In this document: positions 50,701-55,735 of the stretch, piece by piece
Layout of the letters: every line of letters starts with the position of its first letter
Position numbering within the stretch: position 1 is the first letter of the stretch
Assembly: GCF_905163445.1 (NCBI RefSeq)
Contig: NC_053193.1
Span: forward strand, 8,866,001 to 8,930,000
DNA from: Pararge aegeria
Lineage: Eukaryota; Arthropoda; Insecta; Lepidoptera; Nymphalidae
DNA length: 64,000 nucleotides
Direction: 5' to 3'
Translations under genes and position numbers: made by a program
The notes under the pieces: model-generated
Databases searched by the model: none
What the model was told of the DNA's origin: nothing
What the model saw: the letters and a program-made list of their open reading frames with translations, nothing else

Positions 50701-53700
50701 TTTAAAACTTAAATTTAGAAAAAGAACAAATGAGAAGAAGAAATACTGTAAGTTCTTTGTATGCGTAGGTTGCACTGTCATTTATCTTCGAGAATCTGTT
50801 GACAACAAAATTGAAGATAATGCCGGAAGCGTGGCCCTTCCTGAAACCTGTGAACAAGAAGCAAGTAAAGGATTACTACAACGTTATCAAAAAACCCATC
50901 GACATGGAGACCATTGGCAAGAAAATTCAAGGTAAGTAAGAGTTCAAGGTCATTCTTTTGTTTGTATGTACTAAGTTGATGAAATCGTAAGATTATTAAA
51001 TAACATTTGTAAAACACCAAATCGGATAGAATAAGATACAGAGAAGTTATATCGCCGAAACCTATGTGAAATCGGTAAACCTTCTGACGTTCATTTCTAT
51101 CTCTTTTGAAGCCGATTGAAGGGAATTAAAATTTCTTTAATGGTCTGCAATTTGCTCTGCGATGTACTTTGTACGACCTCGAGGGTAATTTGATCCTAAC
51201 AGCCATATTACTATTTTTAAAGTATTGAAAATGCCTTATTGTTCTAGCTCACAAGTATCACAGTCGCGAAGAGTTTCTTCGTGATATACAACTGTTAGTA
51301 GATAACTGTCGTGCATACAATGGACCTAATTCTCAATTTACACGGCAAGCTGAAGCGGTGCTCAAGGTTACGCAGGAAGCTTTAGAACAGGTATGCCAAA
51401 AAAAGGATAAGATATATATGACCAATTATTATCTGTTTGTGGTTTCTTAATTGCAAAACTTTCTTTTATTTTGAAAGATAGGAAAATTGGAAACCTCAAT
51501 TACTTGTAAAAGTACGTATGTGACCTTAACATATTCACTAAAATATGAGCTTGATTGTACGTGATAAGCATTATTGAAATCTTTAAATTTTTATTGAATG
51601 CTTATTTTATTTTATCTACTATAAAACTTATTATACTTTTAAACATTAGTTCGACGAGCACGTAAGCCAATTAGAAGCCAACATTGTCCGCGTGCAACAA
51701 AAGATGTTAGAAGAGGCCGACCAATCTGATACAGAAGATGAACCGCTACCTCACCATTCTGACGAGAAACGTGGAAGAGGGCGACCCAGGAAACATAAGC
51801 CGACCACCTCAACATCTGCAGCTGATGGTAACGATGTTTGTTTTTATTCAGGAATTGAAATACTTTCTTATATTCCTAACTCATGATGACGTTTAAGCTC
51901 AAATAGATACATGCGCGGATCGTAGTGATTTACCCGACTTTTAGCGTATTTTTATTTCGCATCTTTTCCGAAGTGGTAATAGCCCAGTTTGGTCTCCCTT
52001 ATGGGGTGACTAAGTTCGATTCCGAGCACGCACCTTTAACTTCTCGGAGTTATGTGCGTTCTTAATTTAAAGAATTTAAAATATAACTTGCTTTAACGGT
52101 GAAGGAAAACATCTAGAGATAATCAGAAGGCATGTGCCTGAGAGTTGTCTATGATGTTCTCAAAGGTCTGTGAAGGCTGCCAATCCGCACTTGGCCAGCG
52201 TGGTGGACTACGACTTGAACTCTGCTCGTTTTAATGAGAGACCCGTGCCCTGTAGTACGCCGGTTATGGGTTGATAATGATAATGACATATTTTCCAGAT
52301 GCAACGCAAAGAAAACGCGGAAGACCGAAGAAAGATCAGAACAGCCTTGTTGACGGTAAGTGCATTAAAGATGGTCCATTAGTTCTTAATTAAAAATCAT
52401 GTGGTCGGTTGAAATCGGAATATACTGCAGAATTCCTTTAAAGTTTCCTTCCAAGTTTGTTCCGCAATAGAGTTTTTGATTTTGTGCAGATCTGGAATAC
52501 TCGGACAGCGGAAGTTCAGGACTTGAAGAGGTGGAATCGAAGGACGTGGCCGAGGCAATGGTACAGTTGCCGGTTCGTCCAGGTAAGTTTGCATTTTATT
52601 AGTATTATAACTTATCCACTTAATTTTGGAACGCATCATAAGGTACTTTGTCTAAGTGCAAAAAAAAATCTTACGAGACATTTTACTGCGGTTGAATGCA
52701 TCATGTGGTGACAAAAGAGCTGGCTCTTTTTTTGTGCAAATGATCATCCTGGCTGAGCTGAGCTTCAGCGCGGAATGCAGCCAGCATTCTTGCCACTATT
52801 TCACGCGGGCATGACTTGAGTATTAGTAAGTTTAGTGTCATTAAACATCAATAAAATTAAAGCTATGTTAAATGATGATAAATGATAAAATTAAAGCATA
52901 GCTTTCATTCATTTTATGAACTAAAAAAATGTAGCTTAATTTTCAAACGCGTGTGCAGTGCTTTTCTCTTTCAGTGGCAATCCATTCTCGTCTATATAAC
53001 ATCCTTACTGTATTTTTTTTTATAATTATTTTCAAATTATGTAACTCAAACGCTAGGAAAGTGGGGAGCGCCAGGTTAAAACAATTGTGTAAAATTCAAA
53101 GTTCTGATTGACTGATAATGAACTTCACTCTTTACAATTAACTCTCCTAACAGAAGACTTATCTGGAGAGCCGAGTTTCGATACATCAGAGTTCCTCATC
53201 AAACGTGAAGTTCCTGATGAGCCACCCCAGATGTCTGACGAGCTGGTTGACTTGGACCAACACAGCCGAGACTACACCTATCCTGCGGTGGTGAAGGTAA
53301 TATACTGATAACTTAACCTACGCTAAATAAATAGAGCCTTGTTTTGACCTGATTTATAACTTACCTAAAAATAGGATGTTATTGTTAAGCCTTTGAAGGC
53401 ATGCGTCTAGGGATACTAATAAATTTGATAAAAAGTACACGGTACATTGTGAAATTGTTGGTTGAGAAAGATATTTTAATACCTAACAAACAGCCTTATT
53501 ACTTAAAATGATAAGGCTGCCTTTGCACCCTAACTTATGTCTTTATTTTTCTTTGTATTGTTTCTCAGCGCTTTGTTGCAATAAAGTTAATCTATCTATC
53601 TAAACAAGCATTCAATTATTTTTGCAAAATATGGGCGAATATTAAATACTAATTGGGTTAATTTTATACCAAGTGAGACAAATATTTATAAGTATTAGAA

Positions 53701-55571
53701 TTCGAAGCAATAAATACAGTAATTAATAGTAGCAGTGTTTAAGATATTTAATCGCCACAATACATTTGCTCATTTAGTAGTTTAGGAAGTCATATTCAAG
53801 AAATTACGATATCTTTAAGATATATTCACATTCGCTCGTTTAAATTAAAAATGTAACAAAAGGTATTATTTTTTTTAATAACAGGAGGAACCTATTGAGC
53901 CCGATTTGAATCTGGAGCCGCCAATGTTGGACATTCCGCCCGTGGAACATACGCAGTTTAAAGAGGAGCCGCTCGAAAACTGGCAGGTTTGTCTTAAGTA
54001 TTTTGGTACCGTTAAGTGTTGCTCTTTATAGATTATAGTCGATGGTTTCAGACCATCTGTGCACAGCTAGTATAGGCAAGTGATAAATATATATCCCGTG
54101 ACAAAGGTAATTACGTGTCCACCGGCAAAGACATGGTAACAGGGAATAGGAGAAGATCTCATCTTATCGTATAGAAATTGAAATCCATTTTTAAAAAGAG
54201 CCTGTTATTATACATCGTGTAAATGAAAACCGAAATATTATTTCATAGGCTTTAGACGTAAGTTATGTACTGTCTCTGAGACTTATCTGTGAACCGAAAA
54301 CCTAATAGTTTTTGAGTAAGCCACTGCCATAGATTTTAATTATATAAATCAGTTACAGCCCAAACATCACATGCAAAATTCAATTTATGTGACTCCTGTC
54401 ACTTTATTAGGTACGCGTCGCCTAGCTTAAGTACTATGTATGGAGGGTAGAGGTAAGGAGAATCATCTTATATGGGAGAAAAGTTGAAAAAGTGTCCAGT
54501 TGTTGCGCTAAATAACAGTTCAAAAATCCTCCACAATGGCGCTGGTGGATGCACAGGGTATGGTATGAATGTAGCAATCCTAGATGAATTGAAGTATGCC
54601 GAGTTAAAAAATTTAATGTCATTATCGACTAAAGTAGTTAATTATTGAGAATTTCAACAACTTACGTTGTACAAAATATTGTGGTAAATATAACCTTACA
54701 TATTTATTATAACCAAACGTGCGTTTAGAGTGATTTTATTTCGTAAACAGTAAATAGTACGGTATTTATATTTGGCGCTTCTTTTAAGAGTTACCCTGAT
54801 GCAAATGTGGCGCCATCCTAATTTAATACATTTTGACGACACTTTTTCATATACACTGATGACTCTCCTTACCTCTACCCTCCATAGTACTATGGGCGTG
54901 TCGGTATTCTATCTTCAATAGGGTTGCCAATAGTAAACACACATTGGTTATTATGCAAAAAAAATATGCTTCTTTTGATTTAATAGTTTTACAGGGTTGA
55001 CGATTCCTTATGCAATTTACATATTTTAATATTATTTCGTAATACTTTTACACGTTGTTTATATTTTTCTGCCTATTGTTTTGGTATGAAACTTCTCCAT
55101 TAAGTAGTAGTTCACATTACCATTCTAGCAAATTAGAATGTCAAAATCAATTAATCAATTTTATTAACATCGTGTCCCAAAAATTGGTCCGTACGTCTGG
55201 TGACCTGAGAGAAGAGCTGGCGCTTATTTAGCCCAACGGCTAAGTTTAGCAATCAAAGGGGCAATACCGCTAGCATTTTGGGTACCATGCCCATAAGTGA
55301 ACAGTTAGACGGATTATATTTATTGTAAATATTAATTTTAGTTTGTAATTATTATTTCCCTAGAAAAATATATTTTTCGTTGGTTCATAAATAAATAATT
55401 AAAGTAACCTAGATTAATCCATTGACTTTAGATATTTCGTACATCTGTATGTTGTTTTGAATTCGTTAAGGACGATGAAATTCGTTTTTTTTTCAGCCGG
55501 ATCCTGCTATACAAGATGACTTGCAGGTCACGGACAGCGAAGAAGAAGCTGAGGACGGACTTTGGTTCTAG
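29514..55571 (+). CDS. TAF1: TAF1, TFIID subunit 1 (34 coding exons)
   Basis: Transcription initiation factor TFIID subunit 1, the nuclear scaffold of TFIID that binds TBP, promoter DNA and acetylated histones. I joined 34 exons: every intron is GT-AG, phases agree throughout, and the spliced frame has 1841 codons plus TAG, close to the usual ~1870-2100 residues. Order: TBP-inhibitory N-terminal segment (about 12-60), acidic linker, two W-E-D-D-V-I-W-D boxes (near 384 and 475), central DUF3591/acetyltransferase-type region (about 590-1060) including a winged helix (about 820-863), coiled basic segment (about 1200-1235), CCHC zinc knuckle (1296-1311), bromodomains (about 1395-1505 and 1525-1635), AT-hooks (1667-1674 and 1690-1697), acidic C-terminus. 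The start is the first ATG in frame, with A at -3; a TTG three codons upstream is not needed. Identity rests on long recognisable stretches of family sequence; junctions are predictions without transcript data. Confidence 0.97.
30333..30400 (+). CDS. TAF1: TAF1 exon 2
   Basis: 68-base exon after TTTTCAG, residues 74-96, with a D-Y ... F-D-I-D-D-V-A-E-E-E segment typical of the TAF1 N-terminus. Donor AAG|GTAATA, phase 0. Confidence 0.93.
31196..31365 (+). mobile_element. Helitron-like fragment, TAF1 intron 2
   Basis: 'TATAAAGCTGAAGTTGGTTTGTTTGAATG' and 'AGGGACTACCACACCAATTTGAAAGATCCTTTACGTG' are typical of the 5' half of lepidopteran non-autonomous Helitrons. Confidence 0.5.
31649..31893 (+). 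CDS. TAF1: TAF1 exon 3 (acidic linker)
   Basis: Residues 97-178, a low-complexity acidic linker ending in a proline cluster. The acceptor is CCAAAAG, with a weak pyrimidine tract. An alternative AG at 31677-31678 (AATGTAG) would also be possible but changes phase, so I chose 31649. Donor GCC|GTAAGT, phase 2. Confidence 0.85.
32232..32370 (-). mobile_element. LINE 3' UTR fragment, TAF1 intron 3
   Basis: Diverged copy of the 12867/58594 family: 'TTCATGTAGACCTTATCACAGGCACTTATGAAGCGTTCATAC' through 'AAACTAAAGCTAG'. Confidence 0.7.
32826..32940 (+). CDS. TAF1: TAF1 exon 4
   Basis: Residues 178-216 after CTTCCAG. It includes the conserved 'LAAMLPSKY ... LFPDFRPDK' block of the family. Donor AAG|GTGAGT, phase 0. 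Confidence 0.95.
33276..33454 (+). CDS. TAF1: TAF1 exon 5
   Basis: Residues 217-275, starting V-L-L-F-T-R-L-F-G-P-G-K, a strongly conserved TAF1 block. A basic run of arginines and lysines (about 241-248) and a serine/acid-rich patch follow. Acceptor TTTTACAG, donor GAA|GTAAGT, phase 2. Confidence 0.96.
33671..34028 (+). mobile_element. Helitron-like sequence, TAF1 intron 5
   Basis: Starts 'TACTAATATTATAAATGTGAAAG', contains 'CGGCTGAACGGATTTGGATG' and 'GAGCTAAGCCGCGGGCAGACAGCT'. A second 3' terminus, 'GACGAAATCGCGGGCACAAGCTAG', is at 34005-34028. Probably two nested or joined copies; a new 5' start follows at 34029. Confidence 0.6.
34138..34397 (+). mobile_element. SINE-A copy, TAF1 intron 5
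   Basis: 'CTTTTCGGAGCTATGTGCG', 'GTGAAGGAAAACATCGTGGGG', 'GAACTCTCCATAATGTTC' and 'GTGGGCCGGTACAGGG..GATGATAATGATT', sense orientation, ending about 50 bases before exon 6. Confidence 0.75.
34448..34622 (+). CDS. TAF1: TAF1 exon 6
   Basis: Residues 276-334 including the conserved block H-W-R-F-G-P-A-Q-A-W-Y-D-M-L-N-V-P-E. Donor AAG|GTATGT. A second in-frame GT six bases earlier (AAG|GTTAAG) would drop two residues; the chosen site fits the consensus better. Its acceptor lies about 50 bases after a sense SINE-A copy. Confidence 0.95.
34763..34892. mobile_element. 130-bp fold-back MITE, TAF1 intron 6
   Basis: Near-perfect arms CAAGTGTAAAGG ... and ... CCCTTACACTTG, running inwards through AATAAAAATGAATAAAA / TTTTATTCATTTTTATT and AAAACTTTTTACC / GGTAAAAAGTTTT, leaving about 20 unpaired bases. 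Confidence 0.85.
35055..35112. repeat. 58-bp perfect palindrome, TAF1 intron 6
   Basis: 29-base arms with no spacer, centred on GACGTC between 35083 and 35084; the left arm begins ATTTCCCTACGTTCCC. I checked every base pair. Confidence 0.97.
35176..35530 (+). mobile_element. SINE-A copy plus adjoining head, TAF1 intron 6
   Basis: Body and tail at 35190-35447 (ending GATGATTACGATGATT), immediately followed by a new tRNA-like head 'AAGGGTGATAGCCTAATGGGTAAGG' (35454-35530), sense orientation. Confidence 0.7.
35615..35762 (+). mobile_element. LINE 3' end, AACCGGTGG family, intron 6
   Basis: 'GAGCAACTGCTGAGTTTC', 'GAACCGGTGGTCGAGTCACTAC', 'GACGTTTCAAAAGTGCTTAT', then TGAAATAAATGAATTTTG. Copies at 48260 and 50386. 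Confidence 0.75.
35800..36025 (+). mobile_element. SINE-A copy abutting exon 7
   Basis: 'GGAGGAAGTCATCGTGAGGAAACC', 'GTGTTTGGCTACGGCC' and the tail 'GCCGGTAATGGGTGGACGATAATGATT' end only 13-14 bases before the exon 7 acceptor AG (36037-36038). Confidence 0.75.
36039..36218 (+). CDS. TAF1: TAF1 exon 7 (first WEDDVIWDG box)
   Basis: 180-base, phase 0-0 exon, residues 335-394. It carries P-D-D-A-F-L-M-V-S-Q-L-Q-W-E-D-D-V-I-W-D near its end. The acceptor TTCTACAG sits 14 bases after the tail of a SINE-A copy. Confidence 0.97.
36687..37047. mobile_element. TTAA-flanked MITE with ~95-bp TIRs, intron 7
   Basis: TTAA plus TCGCAATGTAAAATA at the left end and its complement at the right; the arms agree at about 90% for some 95 bases, including GCTAGAGACAGATTGGTCT and GTACGCACG. 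TTAA at both edges would suit a piggyBac-type target duplication, though TTAA is itself palindromic and could be part of the repeat. A partial relative lies at about 36550-36600. Confidence 0.8.
37087..37214 (+). CDS. TAF1: TAF1 exon 8
   Basis: Residues 395-436 plus two bases. Starts V-L-A-R-L-N-S-K-S-N-A-A-G-W-V-P and becomes Q/P-rich. Acceptor TTGTAG, donor CAT|GTGAGT, phase 2. Confidence 0.94.
37293..37425 (-). mobile_element. LINE 3' UTR fragment, TAF1 intron 8
   Basis: 'AAATATCTTTATTCATAGATGGC' and 'AAAGCTACGAGGGTTCCAAACGCGCCCTGGTC' match 58594-58800 with an internal deletion. Confidence 0.75.
37592..37836 (+). CDS. TAF1: TAF1 exon 9 (second WEDDVIWDA box)
   Basis: Residues 437-518. 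Contains W-Y-S-I-F-P-V-E-N-E-E-L-V-Y-G-N-W-E-D-D, then V-I-W-D-A, then L-T-L-D-P-N-D-E-N-I-I-L, all family hallmarks. Acceptor TATTTAG, donor GAG|GTACAT, phase 1. Confidence 0.97.
37977..38112 (+). mobile_element. LINE 3' end, GATCGCT-hairpin family, intron 9
   Basis: 'GGTTGCCTGGCAGAGATCGC...GCGATAAGGCCGCC', 'GTATACAAATAAAG', then an (AATAAT)n tail. Confidence 0.7.
38383..38542 (+). CDS. TAF1: TAF1 exon 10
   Basis: Residues 519-571 plus two bases. Contains K-S-K-I-L-L-G-K-A-G-V-I-N, a proline run, then D-P-F-N-V-S-N-D. Acceptor CTTTAAG, donor CGT|GTAAGT, phase 2. Confidence 0.95.
39181..39415 (+). CDS. TAF1: TAF1 exon 11 (start of DUF3591 core)
   Basis: Residues 572-650. Opens Y-Y-Q-P-K, then Q-H-S-T-P-V-V-E-L-R-A-P-F, T-H-M-G-P and H-P-V-Q-P-L-L-K-H-I-R-K-K-A-K. 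Acceptor ATTCTAG, donor AAG|GTATTT, phase 0. Confidence 0.97.
39880..40065 (+). CDS. TAF1: TAF1 exon 12
   Basis: Residues 651-712 in the catalytic-type core: R-E-A-E-R-L-A-S-G-G-G-D-V-F-F-M-R and Q-V-G-M-C-T-K-I-K-N-Y-Y-K-R. Acceptor CCCACAG. The donor AAG|GTATGT lies in one copy of a 15-base target-site duplication flanking a retroelement at 40080-40256. Confidence 0.97.
40065..40271 (+). mobile_element. Poly(A) retroelement at the exon 12 donor
   Basis: A 177-base insert (40080-40256) ends in AATAAAG...CCAAAAAAAA. It is flanked by GGTATGTTTATTGAT (40065-40079) and GGTATTTTTATTGAT (40257-40271), a 15-base target duplication with one difference. The insert has a short hairpin (CCCCCTTTAGAAGGGGG). 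It looks like a 5'-truncated LINE or processed-RNA copy; I do not recognise its source. Confidence 0.7.
40632..40712 (+). mobile_element. SINE-A 3' fragment, TAF1 intron 12
   Basis: 'TACGGCCTTAACCCCTTCTCACTGTGGGAGG' and 'GGCTGATAATGGGTTGATGGTGA', sense orientation. Confidence 0.65.
41009..41181 (+). CDS. TAF1: TAF1 exon 13
   Basis: Residues 713-769 plus two bases: K-Y-G-E-I-A-Y-A-H-T-S-P-F-L-G and E-N-N-M-Y-R-A-P-I-Y. Acceptor TTTGCAG, donor AAG|GTAAGT, phase 2. Confidence 0.97.
41430..41550 (+). CDS. TAF1: TAF1 exon 14
   Basis: Residues 770-810: A-Y-Y-I-R-E-V-D-A-L-F-V-A-G-Q-Q-C-P and V-P-G-P-N-S-K-R-A-N. Acceptor TTTTAAG, donor CAG|GTGTGT, phase 0. Confidence 0.97.
41807..41964 (+). CDS. 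TAF1: TAF1 exon 15 (winged helix)
   Basis: Residues 811-862 plus two bases. Contains F-W-K-S, then D-D-I-K-R-A-F-P-S-H-S-E-S-S-I-R-K-R-L-K, the winged-helix surface that in human TAF1 contacts promoter DNA. Acceptor TTATAG, donor TTG|GTATGT, phase 2. Confidence 0.97.
42384..42579 (+). CDS. TAF1: TAF1 exon 16
   Basis: Residues 863-928: W-V-I-K-P-D-F-R-L-P, then M-V-S-P-E-Q-C-C-A-Y-F-S-M and A-E-Q-R-L-K-D-A-G-Y-G-E-K, followed by an acidic stretch. Acceptor TACTAG, donor GAG|GTATTT, phase 0. Confidence 0.97.
42986..43249 (+). CDS. TAF1: TAF1 exon 17
   Basis: 88 codons, residues 929-1016: A-P-W-N-T-T-R-A-Y-I, A-D-P-T-G-C-G-E-G-F-S-Y-V and T-V-T-G-T-D-A-D-L-R-R-L-S-L, ending F-G-V-P-E-E-E. Highest local GC of the coding exons. 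Acceptor CCCAG, donor GAG|GTAAAA, phase 0. Confidence 0.98.
43300..43475. repeat. (ATC)n and dispersed repeat, TAF1 intron 17
   Basis: (TCA)n at 43308-43325, then a copy of the CCACTGCTGAACTAAAAGCC family also seen at 39030 and 2290. Confidence 0.5.
43704..43837 (+). CDS. TAF1: TAF1 exon 18
   Basis: Residues 1017-1060 plus two bases: K-K-L-S-R-W-E-V-I-D-V-V-R-T-L-S-T-E and F-S-I-A-E-H-Q-E-R. End of the DUF3591 core. Acceptor ATACAG, donor ACG|GTATTT, phase 2. Confidence 0.97.
44157..44365 (+). mobile_element. Helitron-like fragment, TAF1 intron 18
   Basis: 'TAAAGTCATAAATATGAAATTGTG', 'TTTCTTTTCGCCGAAGCC' and 'GAACGCGGACGAAGAGCGCGGACAAG' resemble a diverged Helitron body and end. Confidence 0.4.
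44819..44914. repeat. Exact 48-bp tandem duplication, intron 18
   Basis: 44819-44866 and 44867-44914 are identical, each starting TATATAGATCTAATTTGCCT and ending CCATTATACG. Confidence 0.97.
45055..45223 (+). CDS. TAF1: TAF1 exon 19
   Basis: Residues 1061-1117: Y-K-E-E-C-Q-R-I-F-E-L-Q-N-R-V-L, then S-T-E-V-L-S-T-D, an acidic serine patch and E-E-M-G-K-N-L-E-N-M-L. Acceptor ATGTAG, donor CAG|GTGAGT, phase 0. Confidence 0.97.
45588..45771. mobile_element. hAT-like fold-back MITE, TAF1 intron 19
   Basis: Arms of about 77 bases: ATAGAGGGTATGCACAGGGT from 45588, complement ending 45760, with the inner arms AGTACGAGTT/AACTCGTACT. The right edge continues to GCACGCCACTG (45761-45771), whose complement CAGTGGCGTGC is a typical hAT terminus; the left edge lacks it. 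ATACCATA (8 bases) occurs just outside or at both edges. It sits in a dispersed repeat related to 27147-27290. Confidence 0.75.
45945..46056 (+). CDS. TAF1: TAF1 exon 20
   Basis: Residues 1118-1154 plus one base: L-S-M-E-R-E-E-A-E-R-A-E-L-R-K-M, then a glutamine-rich tail. Acceptor GTAAAG after a T tract, donor AAG|GTATTT, phase 1. Confidence 0.93.
46492..46776 (+). CDS. TAF1: TAF1 exon 21 (basic coiled segment)
   Basis: Longest coding exon, residues 1155-1249 plus one base. Contains R-V-L-R-I-V-R-T-F-R, A-V-I-E-A-Y-T-K-I-R-S-T-K-D-D and a charged helix R-R-I-Q-E-Q-L-R-R-I-K-R-N-Q-E-R-E-R. Acceptor TTTCCAG, donor ATA|GTAAGT, phase 1. Confidence 0.97.
47070..47206 (+). CDS. TAF1: TAF1 exon 22
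   Basis: Residues 1250-1295. Serine/proline-rich, with an I-K-Q-E-P core resembling a SUMO acceptor site (psi-K-x-E), then a basic run ending L-K-L-K that leads into the zinc knuckle. Acceptor TTTCAG, donor AAG|GTAATG, phase 0. Confidence 0.94.
47735..47835 (+). mobile_element. Helitron-like 5' fragment, TAF1 intron 22
   Basis: 'TACTATTATTACAAAGGTGAACG' and 'TTACGCTTTCACGCAAAAAACTACGGATTTG' match the 5' part of 28786. Confidence 0.5.
47946..48116 (+). CDS. TAF1: TAF1 exon 23 (CCHC zinc knuckle)
   Basis: Residues 1296-1352. The exon opens with C-G-A-C-G-Q-V-G-H-M-R-T-N-K-A-C: C1296, C1299, H1304 and C1311 form the TAF1 zinc knuckle, implicated in promoter binding. A clear family signature. 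Acceptor CGTAG, donor AAA|GTAAGT, phase 0. Confidence 0.98.
48260..48430 (+). mobile_element. LINE 3' end, AACCGGTGG family, intron 23
   Basis: Same block order as 35615-35762, with tail TGAATTTTGAATTTAAAATT. Confidence 0.75.
48596..48835 (+). CDS. TAF1: TAF1 exon 24 (start of bromodomain 1)
   Basis: Residues 1353-1432. An R/G-rich basic segment precedes C-D-Y-L-V-K-R-P, then R-R-R-T-D-P-L-V-T-L-S-S-L-L and the first bromodomain helix. The shelf reads Q-P-F where human has Y-P-F. Acceptor TTGCAG, donor AAG|GTAAGT, phase 0. Confidence 0.97.
49588..49732 (+). CDS. TAF1: TAF1 exon 25 (bromodomain 1 pocket)
   Basis: Residues 1433-1480 plus one base. D-Y-Y-R-I-V-S-R-P-M-D-L-Q-T-I is the canonical ZA-loop end. 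L-Y-N-G supplies the acetyl-lysine-binding asparagine, N1480. Acceptor TAACAG, donor ATG|GTAAGG, phase 1. Confidence 0.98.
50107..50237 (+). CDS. TAF1: TAF1 exon 26 (bromodomain linker)
   Basis: Residues 1481-1524: last helix of bromodomain 1 and linker, ending I-N-P-L-L-D-D-N-D-Q as in other TAF1 proteins. Acceptor TATCTAG, donor CAG|GTAAGT, phase 0. Confidence 0.97.
50386..50482 (+). mobile_element. LINE 3' end, AACCGGTGG family, intron 26
   Basis: Shorter copy: 'AACCGGTGGTAGAGTCACTAC' to (TGAATTT)n. Confidence 0.75.
50769..50931 (+). CDS. TAF1: TAF1 exon 27 (bromodomain 2)
   Basis: Residues 1525-1578 plus one base. W-P-F-L-K-P-V-N-K-K and V-K-D-Y-Y-N-V-I-K-K-P-I-D-M-E-T-I mark the second bromodomain with an intact WPF shelf. 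Acceptor GCGTAG, donor AAG|GTAAGT, phase 1. Confidence 0.98.
51248..51390 (+). CDS. TAF1: TAF1 exon 28 (bromodomain 2 pocket)
   Basis: Residues 1579-1626. Y-H-S-R-E-E-F-L-R-D-I, then D-N-C-R-A-Y-N-G with binding asparagine N1603. Acceptor TTCTAG, donor CAG|GTATGC, phase 0. Confidence 0.97.
51650..51827 (+). CDS. TAF1: TAF1 exon 29 (AT-hook 1)
   Basis: Residues 1627-1685 plus one base. F-D-E-H-V-S-Q-L-E-A continues the family; then an acidic patch and R-G-R-G-R-P-R-K (1667-1674), a minor-groove-binding AT-hook. Acceptor CATTAG, donor ATG|GTAACG, phase 1. Confidence 0.95.
51965..52285 (+). mobile_element. SINE-A copy abutting exon 30
   Basis: Full order in sense orientation: tRNA-like head (TGGTAATAGCCCAGTTTGG and box B GTTCGATTCCGAG), 'CTTCTCGGAGTTATGTGCG', 'GGTGAAGGAAAACATC', 'GCCAGCGTGGTGGACTACG', tail 'GGTTATGGGTTGATAATGATAATGA'. 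It ends about 13 bases before the AG of the AT-hook exon. Confidence 0.8.
52299..52355 (+). CDS. TAF1: TAF1 exon 30 (57-nt AT-hook 2 cassette)
   Basis: Residues 1686-1704. The exon is 57 bases with phase 1 at both ends, so skipping it keeps the frame. It encodes R-K-R-G-R-P-K-K (1690-1697), a second AT-hook. Acceptor TTTTCCAG begins right after a SINE-A tail; donor ACG|GTAAGT. Drosophila TAF1 is known to vary AT-hook content by alternative microexons, so regulated inclusion is a reasonable inference here. Confidence 0.92.
52490..52582 (+). CDS. TAF1: TAF1 exon 31
   Basis: 93 bases, also phase 1-1 and therefore skippable in frame. Residues 1705-1735, serine/acid rich. Acceptor TGTGCAG, donor CAG|GTAAGT. 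Confidence 0.9.
53154..53296 (+). CDS. TAF1: TAF1 exon 32
   Basis: Residues 1736-1783, acidic tail with an I-K-R-E-V-P patch. Acceptor CTAACAG, donor AAG|GTAATA, phase 0. Less conserved, placed by frame and splice sites. Confidence 0.88.
53508..53605 (+). mobile_element. LINE 3' end, intron 32
   Basis: 'GATAAGGCTGCCTTTGCACCC', 'TTGCAATAAAG', tail (TATC)n, as at 4081-4219. Confidence 0.65.
53885..53986 (+). CDS. TAF1: TAF1 exon 33
   Basis: 102 bases, phase 0-0, residues 1784-1817, acidic with repeated E-P and an F-K-E-E-P core. Acceptor AATAACAG, donor CAG|GTTTGT. Confidence 0.86.
54205..55100. repeat. Dispersed repeat D interrupted by a MITE, intron 33
   Basis: 54205-54438 and 54887-55100 together match 27862-28290. 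The interruption is the element at 54439-54886. Confidence 0.7.
54439..54886. mobile_element. 448-bp MITE, 8-bp target duplication, intron 33
   Basis: 23-base perfect terminal inverted repeats starting TATGGAGGGTAGAGGTAAGG (54439-54461, complement 54864-54886). They are flanked by GTACTATG at 54431-54438 and 54887-54894. An 8-base duplication indicates hAT (or P) type insertion. No transposase coding sequence. Confidence 0.85.
55200..55330 (+). pseudogene. Decayed retroelement ORF end, intron 33
   Basis: Second copy of the 16952-17206 C-terminal block: A-Q-R-L-S-L-A-I, then R-G-N-T-A-S-I-L-G-T-M-P after a one-base deletion near 55256, then a stop. Confidence 0.65.
55497..55571 (+). CDS. TAF1: TAF1 exon 34 (C-terminus and stop)
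   Basis: Residues 1818-1841 and TAG. Acidic tail S-E-E-E-A-E-D-G-L-W-F ends the protein. Acceptor TTTTTTTCAG. Confidence 0.92.
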   Translation, partial: PDPAIQDDLQVTDSEEEAEDGLWF

Positions 55572-55735
55572 CACTCGCATAATATTTTTACATGTGCTGT
55601 ATATATATCATAATCGGGTTTTTGTAAGAACATCTAGGGTCTATTCTGTTAATTAGTTAAAATTATATTAAATATATTGAATAAGATTGTTAATTAAATA
55701 AAATTACGTTTAATAAAGTTTATTTGTTTTATTCC
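55572..55735 (+). terminator. TAF1 3' UTR with poly(A) signals
   Basis: AATAAA occurs at 55697-55702 and 55712-55717, the latter followed by a T/GT-rich stretch suited to cleavage. This gives a 3' UTR of roughly 150 bases. Confidence 0.8.
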
